Below are positions 47,905-59,600 of a stretch of DNA of 64,000 bases, one piece after another; the stretch's first letter is position 1; every line of letters begins with the position of its first letter. The notes below the pieces were generated by a model. It was not told the DNA's origin, searched no databases, and worked only from the letters and a program-made list of their open reading frames with translations. The stretch is from Otatea glauca (lineage: Eukaryota; Streptophyta; Magnoliopsida; Poales; Poaceae), in contig CM070725.1 of NCBI GenBank assembly GCA_036346275.1, positions 47,802,104 through 47,866,103 on the forward strand, written 5' to 3'. The translations under genes and the position numbers were made by a program.

Positions 47905-49008
47905 TTACTCTTCTGGGCTGGAGTCGGAGACCGGCTCGTCGTCGTCATCTTCGTCCTCCTCGGGGTGATCCACCCTGCCAGTCTCCTTCCGGCCGCGGCG
48001 CTGCTGCTCGTGCGAGTCGGCGCCGGTGAGCTGCAGGTGGAGCTGGTGGTCCGGGTTGCTGTTCTGAACCGCGGCAGAGACCGGTTGCTGCTGCTGCTGC
48101 TGGAAGTCGGAGATGTTAAGTGCCGTCGGGAACACAGCTCCCGCCGGGATGGTCTGCGCACCGGCGAGGTTGATGAGCTGTGGTGCGGATTGGATGGCCC
48201 AGAACTGCGTGGGCTGGTTGGCCGCGCCCGCGGCGCCGGCAGGCTGTGGGACCATCCACACAGCGGTAGCTTGCGGGATCATGCGGTTGCCACCGCCGGC
48301 TGCGGGGCTGCCGGTAGCCGGGACGGCGAAGACAGGCACGAGGCCTTGGGGCGCGGCTGTGGCGGTGATGGGGGCGAGGCCGCTGGGCACAGAAATGGCC
48401 CCACCGCCGCTGCCTTGCAGGAGAGGGTCGGCGATGACGGGGTAGTAGGCAGCGGGCGCCGCCGTGGCCAGTGGGGCCGCGCTGGCCGCCGCGCGCGTGG
48501 GCTGTAGCTTGCGACGGCGCTTGGCCGAGGACTCTTCGCCGTCGACCACGGCGGAGGACGCCGGGCCGGAAGAGGACGAGGACTGGGTGGGGATGCGGAG
48601 CACGCCGTCGACGGTTGTGGCGATCGCCGGCACCGTGCCCGTGCCTGTGGCCGCGACGATGGCTGGCTCCGACTGCTGCAGCAGCCACCGGATGGTCTCG
48701 CCGTCGGACTTGTGCCCTAGCTCCCGCGTGAGCTGGAAGATCCTGGCCGCGCACGCTGCCGGCATGCGGATCCTCCGCCCGCGGCCCTCCACCTTGGTGT
48801 GCCGGTCGCGGTTCCTCGGCGGCGGCTTGCGGATCATGGCCATCCCGCCGAAGAACTCCACCGGCTCAGGCTTGGGCACGATGAAGCTGTGCATGGGGAT
48901 TGCCCCCATGGCCATGGCCGCCGCGCCGCCTCCCACCCTACCCGCCTGCACGTGGAGCCGCGCGCCCTCCTCCTCCTCCTCCGCCTTGTCCTGCGCTTGC
49001 GCCTCCAT
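47905..49008 (-). CDS. Class I TCP transcription factor (TCP9/TCP19-like)
   Basis: A single exon encodes 367 residues. It is a nuclear bHLH-like DNA-binding protein of the plant TCP family. The TCP domain lies at about residues 66-120: RNRDRHTKVEGRGRRIRMPA is the basic region, followed by CAARIFQLTRELGHKSDGET and IRWLLQQSEPAI. The short basic region marks class I (PCF). Cys86, domain position 20, is conserved in class I and has been linked to redox sensitivity. The rest is low complexity (Ala/Gly-rich, six Gln), then LHLQL at 323-327, which fits an LxLxL repression motif, then an acidic tail. The start ATG at 49008 is followed by MEAQAQDKAEEEEEG. Several GTGGGNCC-type sites lie upstream. I do not assign an exact member. 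Confidence 0.93.
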   Translation of the reverse strand: MEAQAQDKAEEEEEGARLHVQAGRVGGGAAAMAMGAIPMHSFIVPKPEPVEFFGGMAMIRKPPPRNRDRHTKVEGRGRRIRMPAACAARIFQLTRELGHKSDGETIRWLLQQSEPAIVAATGTGTVPAIATTVDGVLRIPTQSSSSSGPASSAVVDGEESSAKRRRKLQPTRAAASAAPLATAAPAAYYPVIADPLLQGSGGGAISVPSGLAPITATAAPQGLVPVFAVPATGSPAAGGGNRMIPQATAVWMVPQPAGAAGAANQPTQFWAIQSAPQLINLAGAQTIPAGAVFPTALNISDFQQQQQQPVSAAVQNSNPDHQLHLQLTGADSHEQQRRGRKETGRVDHPEEDEDDDDEPVSDSSPEE

Positions 49009-49850
49009 GGTTGGAATCGAGAGACTGGATTGGTTCGGCTTCGGAAAGGCTTGCGCTTGTTTCCCCTCGCCCCTCTTCGTTTTCGCGTGTTGGCCGGAAC
49101 GGAAAGGGTGGGGTGTTTCGGTTTACTTGGCTCGCTCGGCGAGTTAGATTTATCGCGCTGTCTCACTGGCGGTGGGCTCCCCTCGTGCGATGGACGGCCT
49201 GGATGTTGCCCGGGACCACCGCCCAACCCACTCGTGGCGGGGACCAGTCCGACCTGTACTGGGCCTCGCTGCATTAATCTGCGCGCCGGTGCGGATCCGA
49301 CGGCCAGGGACGCGTTGTCGTTTCCTGACTCCCGGGCCCCCACGTGGCCCCACAAATACTGGTCAAATTTGCGACACATTAATTAATAATTAAACCGTGT
49401 CATGAGAGGCCATTTGGATTAGGGTAAGCATAATTAGCGTGGTCTTAAGATTCGCATCCGTGCGTGACTCGTGACTTCCCAGCTGCCCCCGAGCCTTTCG
49501 AAAGAAATGGACCAGTAAAATAATAAGAATGGAACGTGGGTTCCTTAAATGACAGGTGGGCCCTGGCACGGGGTAGTGGGGCTGCGGTGGTTGGAGGGCC
49601 CACCGGCGGCGAGCATGGTGGGACCGGCTCGGCTGGGGCACACGTCGGGTGATGTGGGGTTAAGCCCGTGTGGCGTGCCATGGGGGTTGCTGGGGAGCGG
49701 GCGCAGAGGATCCGGATGTGGGGCCGTTGGGCCCCGGATTGGCCCAGCTGGATCCAACGCGAAATGTGGGGACCACTTACCAGTTACACAGATCTGGGCC
49801 CATGTCTCCAAAGATAATATCTTGAGGGATCCACTGTGCATTTGGGTGGT
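49009..49850 (-). promoter_or_regulatory. TCP gene upstream region with class I TCP-type sites
   Basis: Words matching GGNCCCAC or its complement GTGGGNCC occur at 49346-49353, 49556-49563, 49596-49603, 49618-49625 and 49718-49725. That consensus is the binding site reported for class I TCP proteins. No certain TATA box was found. The start of transcription is not visible. Confidence 0.45.
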
Positions 49851-50415
49851 GGCCCCTTGCCCTTTTCCACGGGGACCCGATCCCACGGGGATTAAAACAT
49901 CCTGCTGAAAATAAGTTTCAGAATAAACAATACGATTTTATTTATTAATATATAGGTAGTTACTTATAGCTTCAAAATATATGTCCTAATATATAAATTC
50001 AGATTTTAGTCTAAATACACAACAAAAATACATCTTATATGTTAAAATACCACTCGCTCCGTTTATTTTTAGAAGACACGGTTTGATTTGGTATGATCTT
50101 TAAAACTGAACTATGACCGTTAATTTTTTTTATAATACTTTGTTCATAGCTACAAAATCATAACTATAGAAAAATAATAATAGTGTAACTTTTGTGTCAT
50201 ATAGTTTATATATTGTTGGACTAATTGTTGATTAAAATTTACAAACTTAGAATCTCAAAATACACAAACGTCTCATAAAAATCAACAGAGGAAGTATAAT
50301 ATATAAGAAAAAAATTAATTATTACCGTGGGGAGAACGACAACGATCCCATCCTGTTTCCCAGCCCTGCCCCAATGATGATTTTCACCGCGGGGGAACTG
50401 TCATCCCTATTTCTG
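49845..50415. repeat. Dispersed repeat with a nested Stowaway-like MITE
   Basis: The outer repeat starts CCACGGGGACCCGATCCCAC, has an AT-rich core, and ends CCGCGGGGGAACTGTCATCC. A copy without the MITE is at about 36230-36690. The core is split at about 50050-50297, where the matching sequence resumes with AATATATAAGAAAA. Confidence 0.6.
50051..50297. mobile_element. Stowaway-like MITE nested in the dispersed repeat
   Basis: The left end CTCGCTCCGTTTATTTTTAG faces ATAAAAATCAACAGAGGAAG. Short termini (CTCCGTT-like) and an AT-rich interior fit Stowaway. The flanking repeat continues on both sides. Confidence 0.6.
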
Positions 50416-50427
50416 GTTGGCTTGGGG

Positions 50428-53400
50428 TAGAAATGGCGGACGGGCGGCGGCGGCCCAAGCATGGCACGCCCATCTAGGCACGAAGGTCTTGTCAGGCCGT
50501 GCCGTGCCTCCCATGGGCCGAGGTCGAGGCCTGTGCACCAGACGCCGGGGCATGGGCCGTCTGCGTCTTTACCGCACACGAATAGGCACGCAGTGGGCCT
50601 CGCCCACACCACCGTGAAAAAAAAAAAAAAAAAATAGGAGAAAAATAGGGAAAAAAATAGGGGGAAAATAGGGGGAAAAAAGGGGGGAAAATTAGGAAAA
50701 ATTATAAAAAATGAGGAAAAATGTGTAGAGTTAGAAAATAGCATAAAAATGACGTACAATAAATTGAGACAAAAAAATATAGAACATGTAACAAAGAGCT
50801 TTATTAATGTTTGGATGATTGCCTCGTTAAAAACTTTGCCAAGTAAAAACTCATCTAGAGAAAATCTTGACAAAGAAAAGAGTACAACTAAAGCTCTAAG
50901 CCTCTAATACATACTAAGAGGTAGATGGAGGATCTTCGTCATTGTCGAGGTAGAGATTTTCGAAGGCTTCCTCTAGTTCTTGGTTTTCAATGAATGTTGA
51001 GTTCTTGTATCGTTGTTCCCGTCTTTGATAGTCATGAGCATCTCCACCGTATCACTCGATAGGCTTGTTCTTCTCTCCTCCAATATTCTCACGAGAGATC
51101 AAGGCGCATCAGAGGAAACCGTCGAGATCGAAACAATTAACACATCTCGAGCTAATATGGATAGCACGGATATGTTAGCTTGTGCTCATGCCACCATTGA
51201 ACAATATTGAAGACATCGTCTCCTTGTTGTTGGTAATCCAACGCGTCGTCATCCATATAGGCGATAGTTCCCGGAGGAGACTTGTTGGATGCGCTTGTAT
51301 CACCACCGTCGAGAACCCGCACCAAGAAGAAGAACCCAGATTTTGCCCCACGCGGTCTTTTTCTTACCCGCGATAGGTACAAGAGGTCGCTGCAAACGAA
51401 CTCCTTGATGCTTTTGTTCGTACTTGTTGTAAACTTTGCTAGTTTAGTACGAACAAGAGTAAAATAAATTGAATAATCTTCCCTAGAACATCACCTAAAA
51501 GGGAGAGGACGTTACCAAATCCTCTAAGTTTTGCTCTAGGATCTAAAATAAAGGCGAAGGCATATAGAAGTGGAATTTCTTTCCAATATTTCAAATATTT
51601 GGATTTCATTGCGATGATGAATCTCTTAAAATCATGTCATTTTCGTTGTTCTTAAATGGGTAGCCATATCTAAGATATGATGCACAATTAGAGAAAATAT
51701 GGGTTCATAAACTGCGGATAAAGCAACTGTGGAGTCATAAAAAACTTCAAGAAACTGAAGTAACTTTGATGCAACATGCCAATGTTCTTCAGATAATAAA
51801 TCACGTTGAGGGTGATGTGTTTGAATGAGAACCTCAAATGTGCTCTTATATGGCAGAAGGTTCTTAAGCATTAAGTAAGTAGAATTCCATCTTATTGGTA
51901 TATCTAAACCAAATATTCTTGGACGTACGCCCATTGCAATGCAAAAATTCTTATAAGATGCTATTCTAGCACTAGAATGATTCATAAAAGAAATTGCCAA
52001 ACGGAAAGGTGCAATGTAACGCTCTAACGGGCAAGTCCACTTTTAACTATAAGGTTAATAATATGACAGCACAACGTTGATGAAGCAAAATGATTCAAAG
52101 ATAAGTACCAAATATTGGAGTGAGAATATTCATTATGAGGTATTTCATGAGGCATTATCTAAAGTTATAGCAAAATCTTATCACGAGACCAAAGTCCTCC
52201 ACCACCCTAATAATACTCTCAAGAATATTCTCTCCAAAGATGTGCGACATCAATTAGTTTGAAACCTATAATTCTTTTTTCTAGTTGCCAGTTTTGGTTG
52301 ACATAATGAGCAACTACGCTAATATAATCTTGCTTAGCCCTACCACTCCATATGTCTGAAGTCAAAGATACGAAAAATGTGCAAGTACTGAACATGTTTT
52401 TTAAATTTTCACGACAACTATTGTAATACTTAACTACATCTCTACTAGTTGTCTGTCTAGATACTTTACTAAATTTTGGATTATGTGCACGCTTAATGTA
52501 ATTTTCAAAATCAGCACTCTCGACAAAGTTTAAAGGTAAATCCTGTGATGCAATTAAGCGTACAAGAGATTGCCTAGCTACATCGCCACTATATTCCCGA
52601 TTCTGGACCGAACCGTCCGGTTGTATATTAGTTGTTCGTCTCATAGTCGCTCCTATTTTCGCATTGCAACTTTCAATATGCCTATGCAAGTGTCCCGCAC
52701 TTCAAGAGATTTTGCAGATAAAACATGATGACATTGTTTATAAACAAGCAACTCTTACCTCTTTTCCTTTCAGATCCGTCCTCGCTTGCTTGTCGAAAAA
52801 ATCCCAAACTCTCGATGTCTGCCTCGCTCTCTTCGATCCAATGGATGTCGAGCCAGAAGCACTCATGGTCATGGAGCCTGATGGTTCTTCTTGTACATGA
52901 TGTTCTTCAGGTGCTTCTGTTTCGGGTACGACGGACAAATCTTGGAAGGATTCAAGGTCCTCCGGAGCGATCCCGAAATCGGAGATGGGGAAATGATCCA
53001 TGCAAAAATCGCAAATTGAATATTTCAATATTAGTAAAAATAATAAAACAATACAATTAGCAAAATTCACTATGACAAACCTCTTGTGTTACCGAAAGCT
53101 CGAGTTTGAATTTCTCCGAATTTTAGCAAAATTTCTCCGAATTTTGCTAAATAACTACAAACAAGATCACAATTTTCACAAGATGATCAATAGAGAAGAT
53201 GATGAGTGAATGGGTGTTTGATGAGGAGAGGGTCCTCCTATTTATAGGAAAAATTAAGGATTTTTGCCCGCTTTTTCAATTTTTAACCCCTAACGGCTAT
53301 AAACGGTCGAAAATTCGAAAATTTCGGCCGTGTCCGCGTCGCCCAAGACGCCGTGTGCGTGCCGTGCCCGCCGCTTCCTCCTCGTGCTCGCGTGCGCTCG

Positions 53401-53608
53401 CCGCGTGCCTGCCCATCAGGTGCTTGGGCCAGCCCGGTTCTCACCGGCCTCTTGCGTCTTGCGTCTTACGGCCACGGCGGCGCCCGCCCAAGCACGGCCA
53501 CGGACTCGTCGTTGCGTCTGCCGCCCGCCCGCCCGTCGTCGTGTCGCGTGGGTCGTGCCCAAAGTATCGGGCGTGGGGCGGCCGGCCCGACCCATATGGC
53601 CAGCTCTA
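50428..53608 (-). mobile_element. Complete hAT transposon with 8-bp TSD, inactive
   Basis: The left end TAGAAATGGCGGACGGGC faces the right end, which in reverse reads TAGAGCTGGCCATATGGGTC. GCTTGGGG is duplicated at 50420-50427 and 53609-53616, an exact 8-bp target duplication. The element is 3181 bp and encodes a broken transposase on the minus strand. A run of about 18 A at 50617-50634 and AGGGGGAAAA repeats lie inside the left end. Confidence 0.88.
50940..53013 (-). pseudogene. hAT transposase remnant, RICESLEEPER-like
   Basis: In order on the minus strand: the N-terminus MDHFPISDFGIAPEDLES at 53001 and a basic BED-type lead (KRARQTSRVWDFFDKQA). Then 52689-52219 reads RLIASQDLPLNFVESADFEN and FVSLTSDIWSGRAKQDYISV. 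Then 52000-51632 reads FGLDIPIRWNSTYLMLKNLL and ends HHILDMATHLR. Finally 51240-51000 holds the dimerisation region (VFNIVQWWHEHKLTYP, then in a shifted frame RILEERRTSLSSDTVEML). Stops and at least one lost base in the C-terminal part inactivate it. RICESLEEPER-type domesticated relatives exist in rice, but the intact TIRs and TSD mark this as a transposon. Confidence 0.85.
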
Positions 53609-53692
53609 GCTTGGGGTGTCATTTGGTGCTAAGTTGCTATGTTTATGGCAGTAATTCGCTTCCTTTCTTTACTTTACCATTAGTGGTCATAC

Positions 53693-54716
53693 ATAAATAA
53701 TGAGCTGTGGTTCTAATGTCAATTGTACTTTTAGGAGAACTTTCTCTGAGTCTATGATGATCAGATGGTTTGAGCTTGTAGAAATGGTGAAGAGTGTTAA
53801 ACTCAATAATGCGGATGACGCCTTAGTTTGGCAGTATAATAGTAATGGTATTTACTCGGTTAATTCTCTCTATGATGTTATAAATTTTAGAGGCGTGCTC
53901 CCTGTTTTTATCCCTACGGTTTGGAGTTTGATTGTGCCCCCCAGGGTTCAGTTCTTCCTTTGGCTTGTCTCTCGTAACAAGTTAATGACCAGAGATAATT
54001 TGTTAAAGAGGGGGATGGATAGAGGGGTTTATTGTTGCTCGTGTAATGAGATCGAATCATTGTACATCTTTTTTTGACCGTGTTGTAGCCACAATATTTG
54101 GGGTTTGATTGGTGAGTTTTTGGTTTGAATGTTGGTCATAATTTTAAATCGTGGCTCGCTTTTGGATTAGCAATAAGAAAATGCTACTTTGAATACTATT
54201 TGTGTCATTGTCCTTTGGAACTTGTGGAAAAATAGGAATGACATGATTTTTCGTTGTCAGTGTTGGTTAAGTGTCAAAACCGTTTGGAGAAGAATTCTTT
54301 CATCCTTGAGGAATTGGAGTCCGACCTATAAAAAGGAAATGGTGAGCAGGATGGATCAGTTCTACAGGTTTTTTGACAACAGGATACGAGCACCGCTTCC
54401 TTTGAGTTGTGGAACAACTTAACAGGAAAGGATCTTTTGATGGGTGAAGCTCAAAAAGAAGATCATTTTTTTGAAGATTTGAAGGCTACGACGGCTTTTG
54501 TTAGTAACTTGGTGGATAGCAATATGTAAGGTTGTGGTCTGGGTGATAATGGCAATATGTAATGTGGGTGGCTGGATGTTTTTCGCTTTCTAGTGGTCCT
54601 GCTATGTTTAAAGATATTTGGGCTAAAACCTAGTTTGCTGTTCCTGTGATTTCATATATGGAACTGGGGCATCTGATTTGGATGTCCTTTATGTCTAAAA
54701 ATAAATAATGAGCTGT
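53693..54716 (+). mobile_element. 5'-truncated LINE with 16-bp TSD
   Basis: ATAAATAATGAGCTGT occurs at 53693-53708 and 54701-54716 and brackets a 992-bp insert that ends in CTAAAA. The insert encodes the C-terminal part of LINE ORF2. Everything upstream of it in ORF2 is missing. This is the normal outcome of incomplete target-primed reverse transcription. Confidence 0.85.
53700..54420 (+). pseudogene. LINE ORF2 C-terminal remnant (RT zinc-binding domain)
   Basis: 53700-54077 reads LVWQYNSNGIYSVNSLYDVI, then VWSLIVPPRVQFFLWLVSRN and a CCSCNEIE cysteine cluster. This is the zinc-binding domain that follows reverse transcriptase in plant LINEs. After a stop, 54189-54422 reads NTICVIVLWNLWKNRNDMIF, the usual end of such proteins. 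The reverse transcriptase itself is absent. Confidence 0.8.
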
Positions 54717-55931
54717 TCGCAGATGTTTAATCTAGAAAAAAAAATCGAGGTGATTGACATGGAACGCTTTATGATCGTGGAGTAATGTTTCTTTACTTAT
54801 TTAGTTTTGCCGAGAGATATTTGTGGACGAGATTAAGAGAAAACATGGCTTGTGTTTGTGTTTGTGCATGTACATACTTAAAAAAAAACGAAAATCTTAT
54901 GTGCTCTGGAATGGATCTGTTAAGTTTAGGCCTAATGGGAACCAAGAATAATGGGCTTCTCCAGAATCGGGTTCCATTCCATGGTCCAACGGCAAGTCGG
55001 CGGTAGTAAGATGGCAGGAATAGGATCGGCCCGTGGTAGATGAGTAATGAATCTATTTACTTTCGATGTTGCACATCCATAAGAATGAACGTGTCATTTT
55101 TCTAAGAAATCTGTCAAATCTACTCGAAGCCAACATATGTACGAGTTGTGCACTTTATATGTACATGTCTTATATAATAATTTCGTAATATTATAAATTT
55201 AACACATAAAATTACAGTATACATAATTTCAAGGTCTTACAACTCTAAGTTGAGATCATCAAAATAGAAATTAATATAATCAACAAATTTGATTAATTAA
55301 AAAGTGATTTGTGACGCTCTTCATTTTTTTTAGGTGCACACTGCGTCCCTACATCCACCCCTAGTTTATGCCATTTGCCATAAGCTATTACTACCAACCT
55401 AATCGAAACATTTTGCAGGGCTTTCATCGTAGAAAAGAACAAGAGTATGTTTTAAGATGCCGCCAATTAGTTATTTTAGGCATAAGGATGCACACCACGA
55501 CATTCCACATGCGCACATGTTTCTATACGTGCTAAGAAATTTCTTTTAAGTTTCGGAGCCTCTAAAGGGTGGCTACATGATATCCTACTTAACATACATA
55601 ACACGAGGCGCGGCAAAAGGCGATGAGCCGAAGCCTCTCCATAGCGAGGCAGCAGAAGCCTGGGGCAACGGAGCCGAGGACCAGAGGCGGAGATAGCGAG
55701 GAAGCCACTGGCGCGATGAAAAGGCAGATGGGAAACGATGAAGAATTGAGGCACTCCTCGCACAAACGACCTGATGAAGACACAGGCGAAGACGAACGGC
55801 TAGGAGCAGGCAAGAGAGGCGTGATATTACGGAAAACCGAAGGAGTTTTTTTTGGAAAGGGTGCGACATGGCGTGGCTCCCAAGTTGGGAAGTCTACGAA
55901 CTTTAGGAAAAGTACTATATGTACGTGTATA
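54717..55931. other. Intergenic, no gene seen
   Basis: Mostly AT-rich. Short overlapping ORFs on both strands at 55476-55870 have no recognisable features. Confidence 0.45.
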
Positions 55932-56234
55932 CTCCCTCCGTCCTTGAAAATAAGGGAGAGAAGTATTCAAATTGTGTCCTCCAATATTAGGGATTGAGAG
56001 CTCTCCCCCCTTAAATTGTGTTCTCAAATTGTGCCTATGCATGCAGATGCACGCAGATACATGCGACCACACATATTCCAAAATAAAAATGAGGCAAGTC
56101 ATTCCTATAATCGTGATTAATCAATGCATGCACGTTGCCAATTAATAGAGACGTATTAAATAGGGCATTAAGTCTTTGGCGAAACCATAATCTGTCTAAA
56201 ATTTCTTCATTTCCCTTATTTTTCGCGACGGGAG
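55932..56234. mobile_element. Stowaway MITE upstream of HMG-CoA synthase
   Basis: CTCCCTCCGTCCTTGAAAAT faces, in reverse, CTCCCGTCGCGAAAAATAAG, with the shared AAATAAGGGA. TA flanks both ends (55930-55931 and 56235-56236). This matches the canonical Stowaway terminus. It ends 374 bp before the HMG-CoA synthase start codon. Confidence 0.85.
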
Positions 56235-56607
56235 TACCTGTTTTTATTAGCGGCGAGGGCGAAGCCGGGTTGGCGGCCGGCACCGCGCTGAAAGCCTCGC
56301 CGTCAATTTGTTTGTAGTGTTGAAGTTGCTCACAAATTGCAAGAAATATTTTGTTCCCTTGGTCCAGGCCAGCGTGGCAGGCAGCCGCTGCTCACAAATC
56401 ACAAAGACCGGTTCCACGAGAGGTAAAGGGAAAGGGAGCCTCTTTACATTATCCCCGACGTGCTCCGCGTCCACGGCTGTGTCAATTCTTCAAGCACACC
56501 ACCGCACCAACGCGCCGCTAGTTCCGTGCGAGCCACTGGGAGAGCCCGAGAAGCGTCGGGAGATCGAACTGAAACTCTGGAAGGCGAAGCGGAGGAGGGA
56601 TTGCGAG
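56235..56607 (+). promoter_or_regulatory. Proximal promoter and 5' UTR of HMG-CoA synthase
   Basis: GC-rich, with CTTTACATTATCC near 56440 as a weak TATA-like candidate. A purine-rich leader leads into the ATG at 56608. No other gene fits here. Confidence 0.35.
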
Positions 56608-59600
56608 ATGGAGCGCAAGGATGTCGGGATCCTCGCCATGGACATCTACTTCCCTACCACCTGCGTCCAGCAGGTGAGGTTCTCTGCCTAGTTGTTTTTT
56701 TCCCCGTTCGATTTGTTGTTTTTTTCCTGCTGCGATGTGATGCTGCGTGTGGCGGTTGCTGCAAACGCGGCTGATCCGAGGCTCCGAGCGTTCCAGTGTG
56801 TAGATCACGGATTATTTGATTTTGTATAAAATGGTTTGACCTTTTTTTGTTAGACGTTGGGCAGTTATCGTGGGGGTTTTAGCTAGATGGGTGAAATTTT
56901 GGGTTTCGGAGGTAGTTGAGATCGCCGCGAGTGGAATTGTTGCAAAAATAAAAAAAAATCATACCTTGGTTCGTGGTGCTATCTCTGTAGATATGTAGAT
57001 CATTAGTGGTGAAGTGTTATTTTTAGAATATTTCAATCGATTCAGTTCCAATATAATGTGAGATGTTGCATATGTCTGCTGATATTTCGTCCTCCCGGAA
57101 ACGAATAGAGTTTGACAGTTGATGTGGCATTGGGGTGGAACTGGATGGGTTGTGTGTGTCTATTAAGAATGTCAGGGATAATATGCTTTATTGGCTCAAT
57201 ATTGTTAGAGATGATTGTGCTTAAAAAGAAGATTTTTAGACTCGGAGTTGAATGTTGACGCATTGAGCAAATGGCTGCAGGAGGCGTTGGAGGCTCATGA
57301 CGGAGCCAGCAAAGGGAAGTACACAATTGGTCTTGGGCAAGACTGCATGGCCTTTTGCAGCGAAGTGGAAGACGTAATCTCTATGAGGTATATATCCCTT
57401 GTTGCCATCTCGAACAATTGCTCCCTTTTAATTACCTTCTTCCATTGGAATTGAACATCCTAACGAGTTGGATTTAAGAAGCTATTATCTCGAAGGCCTA
57501 ATTTTCTTTTTTCATGTAATGCTCTATTTGGTATGCGAATGCTCAAGAACAAAAGTTGTTTCAGCTTGACAGTTGTCACATCCCTGCTGAAAAAGTACAA
57601 CATTGATCCGAAGCTAATTGGCCGCCTGGAGGTTGGTAGTGAGACAGTGATAGACAAAAGCAAATCCATCAAAACGTGGCTGATGCAAATTTTCGAGGTT
57701 TGTCCCCCCCTGCTGGTGTAAATTACAAAAGTACCACCCCACCTACCCAATTGCGCAATATTTGTAATTTATTTATAAATTTGTTTATCTTTTACCTGTT
57801 CTTATTTTACTGAATCTCTTGATAAATTGGCAGTGCATTCAACTTTTATTTGTTTTGTTAGCTCTGTTTCAGCCTCACCTGATGTTTCATTGTCGTCAAC
57901 ATTTGTTGCAAACACAGGAAAGTAGCAATACTGACATTGAAGGAGTTGACTCAAGTAATGCTTGTTATGGTGGAACAGCTGCCCTGTTGAATTGTGTGAA
58001 TTGGGTCGAAAGTAAATCCTGGGATGGGCGCTATGGTCTTGTTGTTTGTACTGATAGCGCGGTTTGTCACCCAACATCACCTTGTAGTTTTGGAACTAAG
58101 TTATTTCAGGCCTGTTTGGGGAAGCTGTAACTTTTCTAAAAAGTTGTTTTTTTGGTTTTTTGGGTTGAAAAGCAGCTGTAGCTTTTTATAAGAGACCGTT
58201 TGACAAATAGCTAATTTATCTCAGCAATAAATTGCAAAAGCAGGTCCAGCCCAGCTTTCAGCTTTTGGCTTTTGCTAGTTATATATGGCTTCTAGATTAT
58301 GCCAGAAGCCGCTTAAAAGCTGAGCTGTTTGGACGGATTTGCTGGCTTTTCAAAAGCTGAAGCTGGCTTAAAGCCCCCTCCCCAAATAGGCCTTCAGTTT
58401 CTCTCCCTTTTGTCCCTATGCAACACTCATTCACTGGACCGTCTTATGCAATTATTATGTTCAGGTTTATGCAGAAGGACCCGCTCGGCCTACCGGGGGT
58501 GCTGCTGCTATTGCAATGCTTATTGGTCCAAATGCTCCTATTTCTTTTGAAAATAAATGCAGAGCTTCTCACATGGCTCACGTCTATGATTTCTACAAGC
58601 CTGATCTTGCAAGTGAATATCCGGTTAGGATTCTATCACTTTCATTCTCATATTTAGTGCTTATCTTTTGGCATGTTAATGGCACTTTTCTAAATCACAT
58701 GCCATGCCTTTGGATATCAGTTTCAGAGTATTGTATCCTCACTACACTTTTGTTCCTGGATTACTGTAGGTTGTTGATGGAAAACTGTCTCAAACATGCT
58801 ATCTGATGGCTCTGGATTCATGCTATAGACAGTACTGTACCAAGTGAGCTCACTACCATTATTTAAGCCCTGAATTGTAGTATATTGGCATTCTCAAGCA
58901 ATAACATCATGCACTGTGACCATGGGATTAGGTATGAAAAACTAGCAGGAGAACAATTCTCAATTTCTGATGCAGATTATTGCGTGTTCCATTCTCCATA
59001 TAATAAGGTTTGATGACTGCACGCTTCCAGAAAGATGAATTACACTGTGCAGTTGGTTAATTATGCCCGTTCTGTTCTCTTAACTTCTGGAGGATGCTAA
59101 CTCTTTCTTTTTTATCATCACAGCTTGTACAGAAGAGTTTCGCTCGACTTTACTTCAATGATTTCATGCACAACTGCAGGTCTGTAATGTTCTCTTTATG
59201 GTTCTGTTCCTTTTCCTTCTTGAAATGCAGCCTTTTAATCTGTGGACCAAATAATGTTCTGAAGTTCTTGATGACTTCCCCCTTTTGGGGGTTAAGCTGC
59301 CATTTTTATTTGGCTCGCTTGGTCCCTAGATGGAGTGTCTTATTTGTTTTCCTTTTCTTCAATATTAGCTCGGTTGATAATGATGCTAAAGAGAAGCTTC
59401 AGCCTTTTGCAAATTTGACTAGTGAAGAAAGCTACCAAAGTCGTGACTTGGAGAAGGTTCTTTCTCATTTGGTGGACAATAGTTCTTGAAGCGCTTAATT
59501 TCTTGACTGATGTAAGCATTAAGTCAATTTTACTAAACTTTCAGGCCTCTCAACAAGTTGCAAAGCATTTGTATGACATCAAAGTTCAGCCATCAACTTT

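Noticed and set aside
48464..49386. ORFs of 195 and 227 codons on the + strand
   Set aside because: They are antisense shadows of the TCP gene, which has a clear TCP domain on the minus strand.
52219..52689. Possible host gene derived from RICESLEEPER
   Set aside because: The exact 8-bp target duplication, terminal inverted repeats and stops show a dead transposon, not a domesticated gene.
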